DNA of 64,000 nt from Symsagittifera roscoffensis (Eukaryota; Xenacoelomorpha; Acoela; Convolutidae): assembly GCF_963678635.1 (NCBI RefSeq), contig NC_087066.1:57802312-57866311 (forward strand), written 5' to 3'. Shown one piece after another: positions 35,120-45,536 of the stretch. Within the stretch, counting starts at the first letter, position 1. The number at the start of each line of letters is the position of its first letter. A program made the position numbers and the translations under genes. The notes under the pieces are model-generated. The model did no database searches. It was not told the origin of the DNA and saw only the letters and a list, made by a program, of their open reading frames with translations.

Positions 35120-38100
35120 ATGGACGAAAAATTCCAAAGTAAGATACGCAAGTTATTCGAAACCCGTCTAAATCTAGAAAATGAGCTGCTTAAAGGTCAC
35201 TCATTATTACTTGAGTACATTGAGAATAATAGTCGCACTACAAAAATTGATAATGCTGTTTTCAAATGTAAAATTGCGTTGGAAAAAGCTGTCGACGTCA
35301 ATGAGCAATTAATTAGGTTAGCGGGAAAAACGGAAAATCCTGAAAAAATTATTGCTCAGCAAGACCTTTGGCTTAAGAAAGTAACCGAAATGAACGATAA
35401 AGTAATGCACGAAGCTCAGAGTTACAAGATGAGCCTTGAACCTTCGTCATTTCCAGCAGCCGGCATTACAGGGGGCAAGGGATCTTTACAACAAACTAGG
35501 TCTGAGACATCCTCACGCTCGCACAAAACAAGTGATTCAGCAGCACGAGTATCTGAAAACAGGTCTAAGGTCTCCAATCAGTCTAAGGATAGTAGAAAGC
35601 TTGACTCACATAAGTCTGATAAATCTGCTTCCACTCGTCATACGTCGACTGTTCGCACTATGTCATCAAGTGAGAAACGGCATGAGTTAGCTTTAGTAAA
35701 ACGACGCCATGAGGAGCTGGAAAGGCAGTATCAAGTGTCTTTAAGACTTAAAGAGCAAGAGAACCGTCTTAAGTTCGAACAAAGTCAGCTGGAACTAGAG
35801 CAATTGGCTGAAAATCATAAAAAGCAACTAATTGAAATGGAATTGAAAGCGTTTGAACTTGAGGACAGTTCATCTGAGGTTAGCGAGAAGGTAGCGGAAA
35901 GTAACTTAACAGGAGTAAGTCAACCTATTTCAAAGGTAGCAACCGATCGAACTAATGATTGGGTAGACTCTGTTAGTTCACAAGCACCTCCCGACGTTGC
36001 TAGTGCGCTAGGTTTGCAGGCCTTCACTCGTGTACCCATTTCGTCGGGACCGACGACTTCCGCCCTCCTTGCTAATGCAATTCACACCAGTAATAGTCAT
36101 AACCATGAGCACACAGCATTTAGTGACCCTGGAATCCATAGTTATGGACATCGGGCTATGCCTCAATTTGGCAGTGCAAGCCGTTTGCCATTGCAAGCTT
36201 CTGTTTCATTCCCAGCCTCTGTTCCATTCCCAGTTAACAATATGCATTCTAGTGCACACGTGTCGCCACCGTCTGCTGTTCCGTTACAGACCATGAGTTC
36301 AAACATAACTAATGGTAGTTTTGCCATCGCGCAACCGGAGTCATTACCTGTCCCAATGTTACCGGCCCAACCAGGTTCTGGTTTTGTTTCTTTGTCGCCT
36401 GCATTTGCTGGTGGTGGCTTCTCATCTTCTGGAGTAAACCCAACGCCGGTTTTCTTTTCGGCACCTAATTGCCATGCAGCGCCAGCCCAGACGCAACATA
36501 ATCTTCCCTTTGTTCCGCATACTGTGTCACCTAGTATCAACGATTACTACACAAGTGATGCAAACTTATGGCGATTGGCTGCTACAACTCCAATCGTCAC
36601 GCCTGCTCAGTGTTGTAATGCTGGAAACATTTTTTCTAATGTGACAACTATTGTCCCATCGTGTAACACCGCCGCTCCGTATACTAGTGGTGGGACTGTG
36701 TATTTTAATACTCCCCCAGTTCATCCACAACATGTTCCGCATTTTGTCAATCAAACTAATACTGGTTATCAGCCAGTCAACGAAGACTGCGCACCGTCTC
36801 CCGCTTATCCGAACCAAGGTTGTTCATCGGATCGACCTCTCTCCGCTCGTGAATTGGCGGAATTATTAATGCATAGCCGCAAAGATCATCTTCCTGAATG
36901 GAAGTTAGCCCAGTTTGACGGCAACCCGTTAAACTGGCACGAATGGTTTGGTCAGTTTAAGTCCACCGTTGATTCCGCTGTTCTCACCGATGATACGAAA
37001 TTGACATACTTAAAAACGCTCGTCACAGGCAAAGCAAAAACCGCAATTGCGGAGTTTAGTTATAGTGGCGTTATGTACAAGGATGCACTGGCCACCTTGC
37101 AACGGAAGTTTGGGCAACCACATGCCATTGTTGGTGCGCATCTTGATAAGCTGAACACTTTTCCTCCACTTAAGATGCACAATTCGGAAAATGTCATTAG
37201 TTTCTCCTCTGCCATATCTGGCCTCGTAGCAGTTTTCAAATCATTGTCTTTCAACGATGATCTAAAGAGTGTTAACCTGTTAAACCAAGCTGTTACTAAA
37301 CTTCCGCCTAACCTCAAGGAGGCTTGGTCAATGCATACTGTTAGACATAATTGGCAGCGACCAACACTCTTAGATTTTAACAACTGGTTGAAAGAAAAGG
37401 CCGAGGGGCATGAAAGATTACGTTTACTCAGCTCTAAGGCAAAAAACGAGGAACCGGTTAAACCAAAAACAACCAAAGTTTTTGCAGCCAATAGCCAGGT
37501 AAGTAGTAAGGCTCAGGATAAGTCTAAGTTTCCGCCGTGTGTTTTGTGTAAGGGTAGTCATGCATTGTGGAATTGTGCTGTTTTTAAGGAAAAGAATGCT
37601 ACTCAGCGAGCAAAATACGTAGCTGAACAGAAAGTTTGCTTCGCTTGTCTCAATGGCAATCATAGTTTCCGGCAATGTTCTAGAGCAAAAAAGTGCCCGA
37701 AGCCAGAGTGTGATAGCACACATAATGTCTTGCTCCATGGAGCCGAAAGAATATTTCCTCGGAAGGAAAATTCAAATGTCTCGAATAAGGCTGGAACAAA
37801 CAAATCCAAGGAGAATACAAACACTTCCACCCATGCCGCTGTTAGTGATGTACATGACATTGAATCTTCTAAAGGGTTGTTGCCAATTGCAACACTTGGT
37901 GTATCCTCGGATGTAACCAGTCTCCTGACGTTGGTTCTTTGTGATAGTGCATCGACTCACTCCTGGGTGTCTTCGTCACTCGTAAACCGTCTCGGCTTAG
38001 TAGGGGAGCCCGTTAACTTGTCAATTAGTGGTTTCAATTCGACCACCGTTGTTGAGACTCAGAGGGTCAAGTTTACAGTTTCCTCCGAGCCGAATAATAG

Positions 38101-39523
38101 TGATTTCGTATTTTCTCTCTGTGCATATGTTAAAGACAATATTCGGATTGGTTCCGAATTAATCAATATTGCTGATTTGCAGAATAAATATCCACAATTA
38201 GCACCTATTAAGCCCATTCAATATACTTATGAGGACGTTGAAGTTATTATCGGACAAGACTACTACCACGCCGTTAGACCCATTGAGTTCATCTTGGGAG
38301 ATGATAAAAACTCACCGTGTTCCGTTCGCCTACCGATAGGTTGGGTCTTAAGTGGTCCGTTGCCGCCGTCCGGTAATTCTACTTCTTCGTGTTTCAAGTG
38401 TGTTGTTGAAGATTCTTCTCTGACCGACCAGATAAAATCCTGGTACGAGTTGGAATCGTATGGTGCTTTCAAACAAGTCGATGCCCGTTCCGCCGCGGAT
38501 AAACATGCTTTATCCATCCTTAATTCTGAAACCGTTCACAATGGCGAAAGATACATTGTGCCTATGCTTTGGATTGATAGTAATGTCAGTCTACCAAACA
38601 ATTATTACTCGTCACTCGCCCAATTTAAATCATTGGAGAGAAGGTTAAGTAAAGACCCTGAGCTGCGCGAAAGATACGCAGAAACAATTAGAGAGGACAT
38701 TAGGAAAGGCTATGTCGTTACCGTCGAACCGCATGATCCACGTAAGCGTTCCGATCGCGAGTGGTATCTTCCGCACCATCCCGTCGTAAATCCGAATAAG
38801 CCGGGTAAGGTGCGCCGAGTCCTTAATGGGGCTTCTAAGTTTCATGGCACATCCTTAAATAAGTCCTTATTGGTGGGTCCTGACCTACTACAAAATTTAA
38901 TTTTTGTGCTTTTGCGATTCCGTCAACATAAGTACGCCGTCTCCGCGGATATAGAGGGTATGTTCCTCCAGGTAGGAGTCCTTGCCCGCGATCAAATTTC
39001 GCTCCGTTTTTTGTGGCGGGAGGATACCACTTCCGATGTGGTAGTTCATCAGTACACTCGCCATATATTCGGCGCACGGGATTCGCCTGCGTGCGCCAAT
39101 TTCGCGTTGCAAAAAACAGCAACTGATAATATGTCCACATACCCTGAGGCCGCCTCAGTCGTAAATGAAAAATTTTACATGGACGATTACTTGGATTCAT
39201 TCGAGAACGTTACCCAAGCAATTAAAACTAGTCGCGATTTGGTTTCCTTACTAAAATTGGGAGGATTTAATTTGACTAAATTTGTCAGTAATGCTGATGA
39301 AATCACTTCAGCAATGAACCTCGAGGAATCCGAAACCTCATCTTCACCCATCAAGGAAATATGTAACGGTGCCGAACAATCATCACACGTCTTAGGTCTT
39401 AAGTGGGACCATACGAAAGACACATTGGTTGTTAGCAGAGGCGTGGATCGTCCTCTCGATAAAGCAATAACTCTCGGAAAATCAGTGGTCAAAGTTGGGA
39501 CGACGAATTGCCAGAAGACATAA
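35120..39523 (+). CDS. gag-pol: BEL/Pao Gag-protease-reverse transcriptase (C-terminally cut by frameshift)
   Basis: The frame opens at 35066 but its first ATG is 35120 (MDEKFQ). Residues about 1-260 are helical with a charged coiled coil (about 190-260). About 290-560 is Pro/Ser-rich. Residues about 590-760 match the DUF1759 Gag domain (FDGNPLNWHEWFGQF). Cys/His knuckles lie at about 804-863 (CVLCKGSHALWNC, CFACLNGNHSFRQC). The protease has LCDSAST at about 940, matching the D-S/T-G/A type. Reverse transcriptase begins near 1215 (YLPHHPVV) and has SADIEGMFLQV and FYMDDYLDS near 1353. The frame stops at 39521 soon after the thumb; the usual BEL linker with its FDPLG-type motif is missing and the following domain is in another frame. 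Confidence 0.95.
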   Translation: MDEKFQSKIRKLFETRLNLENELLKGHSLLLEYIENNSRTTKIDNAVFKCKIALEKAVDVNEQLIRLAGKTENPEKIIAQQDLWLKKVTEMNDKVMHEAQSYKMSLEPSSFPAAGITGGKGSLQQTRSETSSRSHKTSDSAARVSENRSKVSNQSKDSRKLDSHKSDKSASTRHTSTVRTMSSSEKRHELALVKRRHEELERQYQVSLRLKEQENRLKFEQSQLELEQLAENHKKQLIEMELKAFELEDSSSEVSEKVAESNLTGVSQPISKVATDRTNDWVDSVSSQAPPDVASALGLQAFTRVPISSGPTTSALLANAIHTSNSHNHEHTAFSDPGIHSYGHRAMPQFGSASRLPLQASVSFPASVPFPVNNMHSSAHVSPPSAVPLQTMSSNITNGSFAIAQPESLPVPMLPAQPGSGFVSLSPAFAGGGFSSSGVNPTPVFFSAPNCHAAPAQTQHNLPFVPHTVSPSINDYYTSDANLWRLAATTPIVTPAQCCNAGNIFSNVTTIVPSCNTAAPYTSGGTVYFNTPPVHPQHVPHFVNQTNTGYQPVNEDCAPSPAYPNQGCSSDRPLSARELAELLMHSRKDHLPEWKLAQFDGNPLNWHEWFGQFKSTVDSAVLTDDTKLTYLKTLVTGKAKTAIAEFSYSGVMYKDALATLQRKFGQPHAIVGAHLDKLNTFPPLKMHNSENVISFSSAISGLVAVFKSLSFNDDLKSVNLLNQAVTKLPPNLKEAWSMHTVRHNWQRPTLLDFNNWLKEKAEGHERLRLLSSKAKNEEPVKPKTTKVFAANSQVSSKAQDKSKFPPCVLCKGSHALWNCAVFKEKNATQRAKYVAEQKVCFACLNGNHSFRQCSRAKKCPKPECDSTHNVLLHGAERIFPRKENSNVSNKAGTNKSKENTNTSTHAAVSDVHDIESSKGLLPIATLGVSSDVTSLLTLVLCDSASTHSWVSSSLVNRLGLVGEPVNLSISGFNSTTVVETQRVKFTVSSEPNNSDFVFSLCAYVKDNIRIGSELINIADLQNKYPQLAPIKPIQYTYEDVEVIIGQDYYHAVRPIEFILGDDKNSPCSVRLPIGWVLSGPLPPSGNSTSSCFKCVVEDSSLTDQIKSWYELESYGAFKQVDARSAADKHALSILNSETVHNGERYIVPMLWIDSNVSLPNNYYSSLAQFKSLERRLSKDPELRERYAETIREDIRKGYVVTVEPHDPRKRSDREWYLPHHPVVNPNKPGKVRRVLNGASKFHGTSLNKSLLVGPDLLQNLIFVLLRFRQHKYAVSADIEGMFLQVGVLARDQISLRFLWREDTTSDVVVHQYTRHIFGARDSPACANFALQKTATDNMSTYPEAASVVNEKFYMDDYLDSFENVTQAIKTSRDLVSLLKLGGFNLTKFVSNADEITSAMNLEESETSSSPIKEICNGAEQSSHVLGLKWDHTKDTLVVSRGVDRPLDKAITLGKSVVKVGTTNCQKT

Positions 39524-41703
39524 GAGATAAGTTTCTCGAGTGGCACTCCGGTCTCCCTCTCTTAGGGCAATTGACTATTCCCCGTTGTTACTTCACAGAG
39601 CTTGTTGATCAAATTGAGCTCCACATGTTCGGTGATAGCTCGCAGGACGTTTTCTGTGCTGTTGGATTTTTGCGTGCGCGACTCGCGAGCTCGCATAAAA
39701 CTCAAATATCCTTCATCTTTGGTAAAGCTCGCGTTGCGCCCATGAAAGCGCTATCTATACCGAAGCTAGAGCTTCAAGCTGCTCTGCTCGCCACACGACT
39801 AAAAGATGATATACTGACCGCCCTTACCGTCTCTATTAATCATGTCTTTATGTGGACAGATAGTACAACAGTTTTGCAGTGGCTAAACTCCACTGAAAAA
39901 TTACCTGTATTCGTCGCTAATCGTGTCGGCGAAATCCTCGAGTCGACCACTATTGATGAGTGGCACCATGTTCTGAGCGGCGATAATCCAGCTGATACCG
40001 GTACGCGGGGGATTTCTTCGGAAGCCCTCAAGGATAGCAGCTGGGTTATTGGTCCGAGCATTCTCAGGACTACTGATTGGCCGTTTATACCCGACGAACG
40101 TGTAATCAATAAAATTCGTTTGAAGGGTCCTTCTTGTGATGTTGATAATTGCTTGGAGACATCATCTTCCTTCGTCACCGATGTCACATCAATCAAACAT
40201 CCCGAACACGAGTTCAATTGGGAAAGGTTCAGTTCCTTTACAAGATATAAACGAGTAGTCGCTTTTATATTGAGGGTGTTGCCTTCACATAAGCATTTCC
40301 GTGGTAAAGACTTACGAATCACCGACCCTACTGAACTTGATATTGCAGAAAGCAAACTGATTCATCTTGCTCAGATGGAATCCTTTCCCGTTGAGTTAAA
40401 AACACTCACCGCTGGCAAACCTATTAAGAATAGTAGTAAAATTGCCACATACTCGCCATTTATCGGTCCCGCTGGAATCATTCGTTCCACCGGACGTATT
40501 GTGCGCTTAGTGGATACCGAGTTTGATACTAAGCACCCAATAATACTCGACGCCCGACATACCTTAGTTCGTTTGTTGGCCCGCAGCCTCCACCATAAGC
40601 ATTTTCATCAAGGATTAGATTACATGCGCTCCGTTTTAAATATGAAATATGCAATACTTGGGTTGCGTCGACTACTTCGGTCTATCGAAAATCGATGTGT
40701 GACATGCCGTAAACGCAAAGCAAGCACCATCCAGCCAATTATGTCCGATTTACCGGTCGAACGTCTCGGATACAAGCAACCACCCTTCAATCATACGGGT
40801 GTGGATTACTTTGGACCGCTTTACGTTCGGGTTCGCAGAAGCACGGAAAAAAGATGGGGATTTCTTTTTACTTGCCTCACCACCAGGGCTGTACACCTTG
40901 AGATTGTACCGTCTCTGGACACCAGTTCGTGTGTCATGGGCATTGAACGGTTCGTTGCGCGCCGTGGTACGCCAAGCACAATCTGGTCGGATAATGGCAC
41001 GAACTTCGTTGGTGCGGAAAAGGAATTACTTGCCTGCATCAAGAGCTGGAATGGCATGGCTCCGACCATTTTTGCACACAAAGGCGTTACTTGGAAATTT
41101 AACCCGCCAGGCGCACCCCATCATGGCGGCTCCTGGGAACGCCTCGTCCGAAGCGTGAAGCGCGTGCTGTACGATATCCTAGGCAGTAGGCGAGTCACTG
41201 AAGAGGTGTTAGGAACAACACTCTGCTTAGTTGAACAGGCTTTGAATTCGAGGCCAATCACTTCCGTTAGTACCGATTCACGTGAGTTAGAAGCGTTAAC
41301 CCCAAACCATTTTTTGCTTGGACAACATGCCACAAGCTTTCCTTCGCTTTTACCCGGGGAGCACTTCGATCACAAGAAAAGGTACGTGCGAGCGCAGTCA
41401 TATGCTAACGCGATTTGGTCTCGTTGGCTTCGAGAATATGTTCCCTCGCTGAATAAGCGTGTCAAGTGGCACACTCATTCTGACTTCACTCTTAAAACAG
41501 GCGATCTCGTGTGGGTGATTGAGCCCGATAGTCCGCGTGGGTACTACCCTCTCGCCCGAATCGTCAAGCTAAACTACGGACAGGACGGTTGCGCCCGATC
41601 CGCCCTTGTCAGGACCGCAACCCGTGAAGTCACGCGGCCGACCGTTAAGCTCGCTCCGGTTCTTCCTTCTTCAGGGGGGGAGGATGTTGCAATGCAAATG
41701 TAG
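39508..41703 (+). pseudogene. pol: BEL/Pao RNase H-integrase part of pol, out of frame with its upstream half
   Basis: The frame is open from about 39499 and has no ATG before the conserved region, so it depends on the upstream frame. RNase H landmarks are HMFGDSS (about residue 38), KLELQAALLATRL and MWTDSTTVLQWL. The integrase zinc part has HKHFHQG and CVTCRKRK. The core has D in HTGVDYFG, D in WSDNGTNF and E in GGSWERLV, the intact D-D-E set. The C-terminal segment has VKWHTHSDF and GDLVWVIEPDSPRGYYPLAR. The domains look intact, but the join to reverse transcriptase is broken. Its frame ends inside the 3' LTR (stop at 41701). Confidence 0.93.
41674..41684 (+). promoter_or_regulatory. Polypurine tract of the BEL/Pao element
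   Basis: GGGGGGGAGGA directly precedes the TG of the 3' LTR, as expected for the plus-strand primer of reverse transcription. Confidence 0.9.
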
Positions 41704-42170
41704 AGTATAGAATGTAGAGTATAGATGCATATAAAACAATAGTATAAATGCATAAAACTGAACCAAAATGTAACAACAAGCACAGTTGGCCGAGTGGCCT
41801 AAGCTAACGCCGATTATATAGGTTAACAGTTGACGTAGGTTCGAGTCCCCCACCTGCCCATGTATTAATATACTAAAAACGGGGGTTACATCCTATTTTA
41901 ACTGTTTTTTGGTTCTAATTCGGTTCAGCCTTGATTAAGGTTGACCGCCAAAAAGAGCAATTTGTCTCAAGGACATTACCGACCGGTCCTTGTGGCTAGC
42001 TTGCGCCGATTTGTACCAAAAACGCTCAGATGCAAAAAATGTTGTATGATGTCCTGATCAATAGAAAAATACCGAAATTTATCTATTGCTTGAGTTATTT
42101 ACCGATAAATATCTCTCATTAATTTACGAATTTGGATTCAATTATTTTCGTTTGGAGATTAGCGAGCATA
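41685..42170 (+). repeat. 3' LTR of the BEL/Pao element
   Basis: Same length, ends and sequence as the 5' LTR; the tRNA-like segment is at 41780-41860. Flanked on the right by CTAAA (42171-42175). LTR identity implies a recent insertion. Confidence 0.95.
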
Positions 42171-42703
42171 CTAAATTTATTTGCAATCTTTGTCTCAAAT
42201 TGGAAAAGAGTATTCAGTGTAATTCACTTTTTCAGGATAATACAAAACAGCGCTGGATTGCAGAGATGCATTGCTAATCACTGCAACTAGATGCAGGAGA
42301 TGCAAAGCTTTCACGAGGAAAATAACTCACAAATCTATAAAAGCAGATATGGCGCACACTCTTTTCAAATTTCTTGAAAAAAATTCGATCACACAGTTTA
42401 TTCAAATTACGCTTAAAAATGAGATACTTATTTCGAAATCAAACTAGTTATATTCGATGTGAAGGAAAGTTAAAAAAAACTATTTTTCGGGTATTTTATT
42501 CGTTTACTCGGATGAATTGAGCTATCTCCTCCCATTTCCGTTTTGACCAATTGAGCTATTTCCCCCAAGCAAAAACGATAAAACGCTAGTAAAGACGCTA
42601 TCAAACACAAGCAGATGGCTCGTGGTGTGTTCATAGCACACAAACAATTGACCGACTGAAGTTTATTTTACGAGTGTCGAAAAAACTTTTTGAAAAAGAA
42701 TCA

Positions 42704-42737
42704 CTTAAAAAATGAATTCTTTTTCATTTTTTAAGCG
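42704..42737. repeat. Short perfect hairpin
   Basis: CTTAAAAAATGAA and TTCATTTTTTAAG face each other across about six bases. The surrounding region 42176-43900 holds no gene I can support; 'gagctat.tcc.cc' phrases recur at 42521, 42552 and 43012. Confidence 0.7.
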
Positions 42738-43904
42738 AATTCTTGTTTGTGCGACCACTGCTTCGAGGAGAGCCAGTTACCAGGGTTAGTGCTCTAACTT
42801 TGCATATAAAAACCAAAAACTGTTCTCGTGCCTTAATAACGTACGCAATATTATTCTTTTTTCATTTAAGAAGTCGGCTTTATGTGCATCAATTTTGGTC
42901 ATTTTTTCAATCTGAAAGTAATTTTTGAGTTTTGTCAGAGTAAATTTTGGTATTTCGCATTCTTTGGAGAATCTGGCTCATGTGGTTATAAACATGTATC
43001 AAGTGCCGATTGAGCTATCTCCTCTTCCCCTCCCCCTCCTCAGAGAATGGGGGAGAGAATGATTGTTCAATTGATTTTATATTCATTTGGCAGATTGTAA
43101 CTGGACGGGATTGAGAGAGCGCTCTTCTAAAAAAGTAAAAAACTTCTCGCATATCAGGGCAACGCCCTGAATGTTCCGACCCTTAATCCACGTCGAATAG
43201 TTTTTCGGTAAAGAAAATATTGAAAAACTATAAATTTTGGACAATATCAAAAAATCAAGTAGAAAAATTGGGTCATACTGAATTAATACGACTGATTAGC
43301 TAGCCTCAATTCAATTTGGAACAATTTTGTGCGGGATAATTCACAACGCATAAATAATTCGGCGCGGTACGCTTTCAGCATTATGAATAAAATCTTAGAA
43401 GCGCGCATAAATAGCCTAGAGCATGGCCAAATTTTGGACCAAGTTAACATCCCTCCCCCAAAAAAAGCCGTTAGAAACTTTCAGCAAATCAGAATCGAGC
43501 AATTTACATGCAGCGCTTAGCAAATTTAATATTTAATGCAAACTAAATGCTTGGGTGGAAGCTCTTAACTTCGTTTATCTGGGGGAATCCATCATGCATT
43601 CATTTAAAAATAACATTCAAACTAAACGATTGTTTCGCTAAACCGTACGAGCTGCTCTGCTTTTTAGGTGGAATCGTCTGCCCCTGATTAAGAGCAGAAG
43701 GGTTTTCTGGATCAGGAAATTTTATTAATATGCTTCTAAGGTAGTTCCTTTACCAAAACCAACCAAAGATCTTAAATCGTTACAGCGAGAAATTCCTAGC
43801 AAAAAAGTTTAATCCAACCCACCTTAAGACACGGCTTTTACATCACTGATGGATTCAATGAGCAGCGACCGCCTGTGAGGACTGTATTTGGGGTCAGTCC
43901 AAAG

Positions 43905-44080
43905 AGACGTGACAATTACATATAAATAGTTGGTAAGACCAATTCTGGACTACGCCCGACGCGCTAAATCCTACTCGGCGAGTGATGCCGCCGTAAATAA
44001 ATTCCGAACAGTGTAGAATGCATATAGTGATCGGTGAACTAAAATGAGTCCCATTGAACGCCTAATTCAAACCTAATCAA
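43905..44080 (+). mobile_element. LINE remnant (3' end of a reverse-transcriptase ORF)
   Basis: One frame reads LVRPILDYARRAKSYSASDA then AVNKFRTV and, after a stop, SPIERLIQT. This matches the 'vRPiLdYa..v..p....~i.~le~vQ' end of CR1/Jockey-type ORFs. Broken and short. 44081-45383 shows nothing I can support beyond a possible - strand polyadenylation signal (TTTATT on +, 45062-45067). Confidence 0.6.
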
Positions 44081-45383
44081 ACCAAAAAAATACGCCCCAA
44101 TGATATCGAGGTTTACAAAGAAGAACCTGTGTAGCTTTTGGAGTAGAGAAAGAGTCAGAATATTTCAGCGAGTCCGACCATTTAAGTAAACCTCTAACCA
44201 TAAACCATAGAGTGAAGAAAAATGCACTTACCTCTAAATACTTCTGAGAGCATAATTTTGCCAATTTCACACTTTATTTCATGGAAGCTGATCTAAAATT
44301 CTGCTTTCTCTAAACTACTTACCCTTCTGACACAAGAAACCGCATTCATCTAAATTAATCTAAACTACTATGTAACCTAAATGCCAAATTTTTTTTTGAT
44401 ATGCTATCAATTTCTTCTCTATCTGAGTAAACAAGTGATGATAAAATAGGTCCACCGTATAGATAAAAAAAAGAATTCAGCAAGCAATTGTGTGAACAAT
44501 TTACACACTTCAAGAAAACTTTGATAGAGCATAAAGTAGCACCAATAGAAATGAGTAAACACTGTTAAACAAGTTAAACTTTTTAAACTACCGGTATCAT
44601 AGCAAAAATAAATTTCAAATTTGAAAAAATTATAATTAAACAATCCATTTACAGAAAAGTACTTCTTTAAATGTAGATTCGATCCCACATTAATGAGTTT
44701 ATACGATCATGAAAACCAGCAAAACTTAGCTTCAAATCTTAATTTTAAAATTGTTCCAAGTCTAACATTTGCATTTTTTACAGGTTGATAACATCAATAT
44801 CTGTCCGAAGGAACAGGCAATTAGTAAAATGTGATGAAAAATCGAAAAAACTATGAAATTTAAAACGTCTCGCAAACAACAAGCTTACTCTATGTTAAAA
44901 ACTTCCATCCATTTGCGGTATAAAAAGGAGCCACCCAGCAACTTCAAGAGAAGCACAAAAATGCATGCTAATCAATACGCAGGCTATTTCCAAAAACTTT
45001 AAAACCCATTGAAACTTTTAGGGACCGAGCTATGTTTTGTGACCTAAGTAAATATCATAGCTTTATTCGAGCTTTGGTTTACAACGAGTAGACTTACTTC
45101 GACGTTAATCAATTGTTAAAACTCATTTTTACACCTTAGAAGATATTAGATCAGTTACGCACACAATAGACACTGTTCACATTCTGTTGAATAGCCCGCT
45201 AGTCTCGCCATTCAATTGTAATCTCCAGTCAAATTGTTGTCCTTTAATAAACATGCTCCATTGCTTGATCTGTTCTCACTATTAGAAGCACCTTCCATTC
45301 AGCAAAATCTAATCTTGTCGGCGCTGAAATGTTTCGTAATCTTTTCTCTTCATTTTTTGGATTTTGCTTGATATCATATGAGT

Positions 45384-45536
45384 TCAAATGATATTATTTT
45401 GTTTGTGTTGTTGTTTTTCTGCTGTCACTGCAGAAGTGGAAGACGAAGGCGTTAATGAACGTGACGAAGATGAGACTACTGTAGTCGAGTTGTCAGACGA
45501 TGACGTCATCATTCGCTTCACTTCGTGCTCCATCAC
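45384..45536 (-). CDS. ABHD4/5-like exon 8 (C-terminal tail and stop)
   Basis: The acceptor TTTTTGGGTTCAG precedes GTGATGGAGC, phase 0. It encodes [10 protein letters not shown], continuing the last helix, then a Ser/Thr-rich low-complexity tail of about 30 residues and a basic/Gln-rich end, closed by TGA at 45384-45386. Relatives end soon after the helix, so the tail is lineage-specific. The assignment rests on phase, splice site and position. Confidence 0.75.
   Translation of the reverse strand: MMEHEVKRMMTSSSDNSTTVVSSSSRSLTPSSSTSAVTAEKQQHKQNNII

Larger units (their letters stand above)
32595..42170 (+). mobile_element. BEL/Pao LTR retrotransposon, recent insertion with broken pol
   Basis: The element is 9,576 bases. 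Its 486-base LTRs look identical, and it is flanked by the 5-base target duplication CTAAA (32590-32594, 42171-42175). Order: 5' LTR, primer site, leader with repeats, an extra ORF (34382-35026), gag-protease-reverse transcriptase (35120-39523), RNase H-integrase (39508-41703), purine tract, 3' LTR. DUF1759-type Gag, a DUF1758-type protease, the YMDD box in FYMDDYLDS and the C-terminal WHTHSDF / LVWV segment place it in BEL/Pao. No envelope gene is present. Pol is split by a deletion with frameshift, so this copy should not move by itself. Confidence 0.96.
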
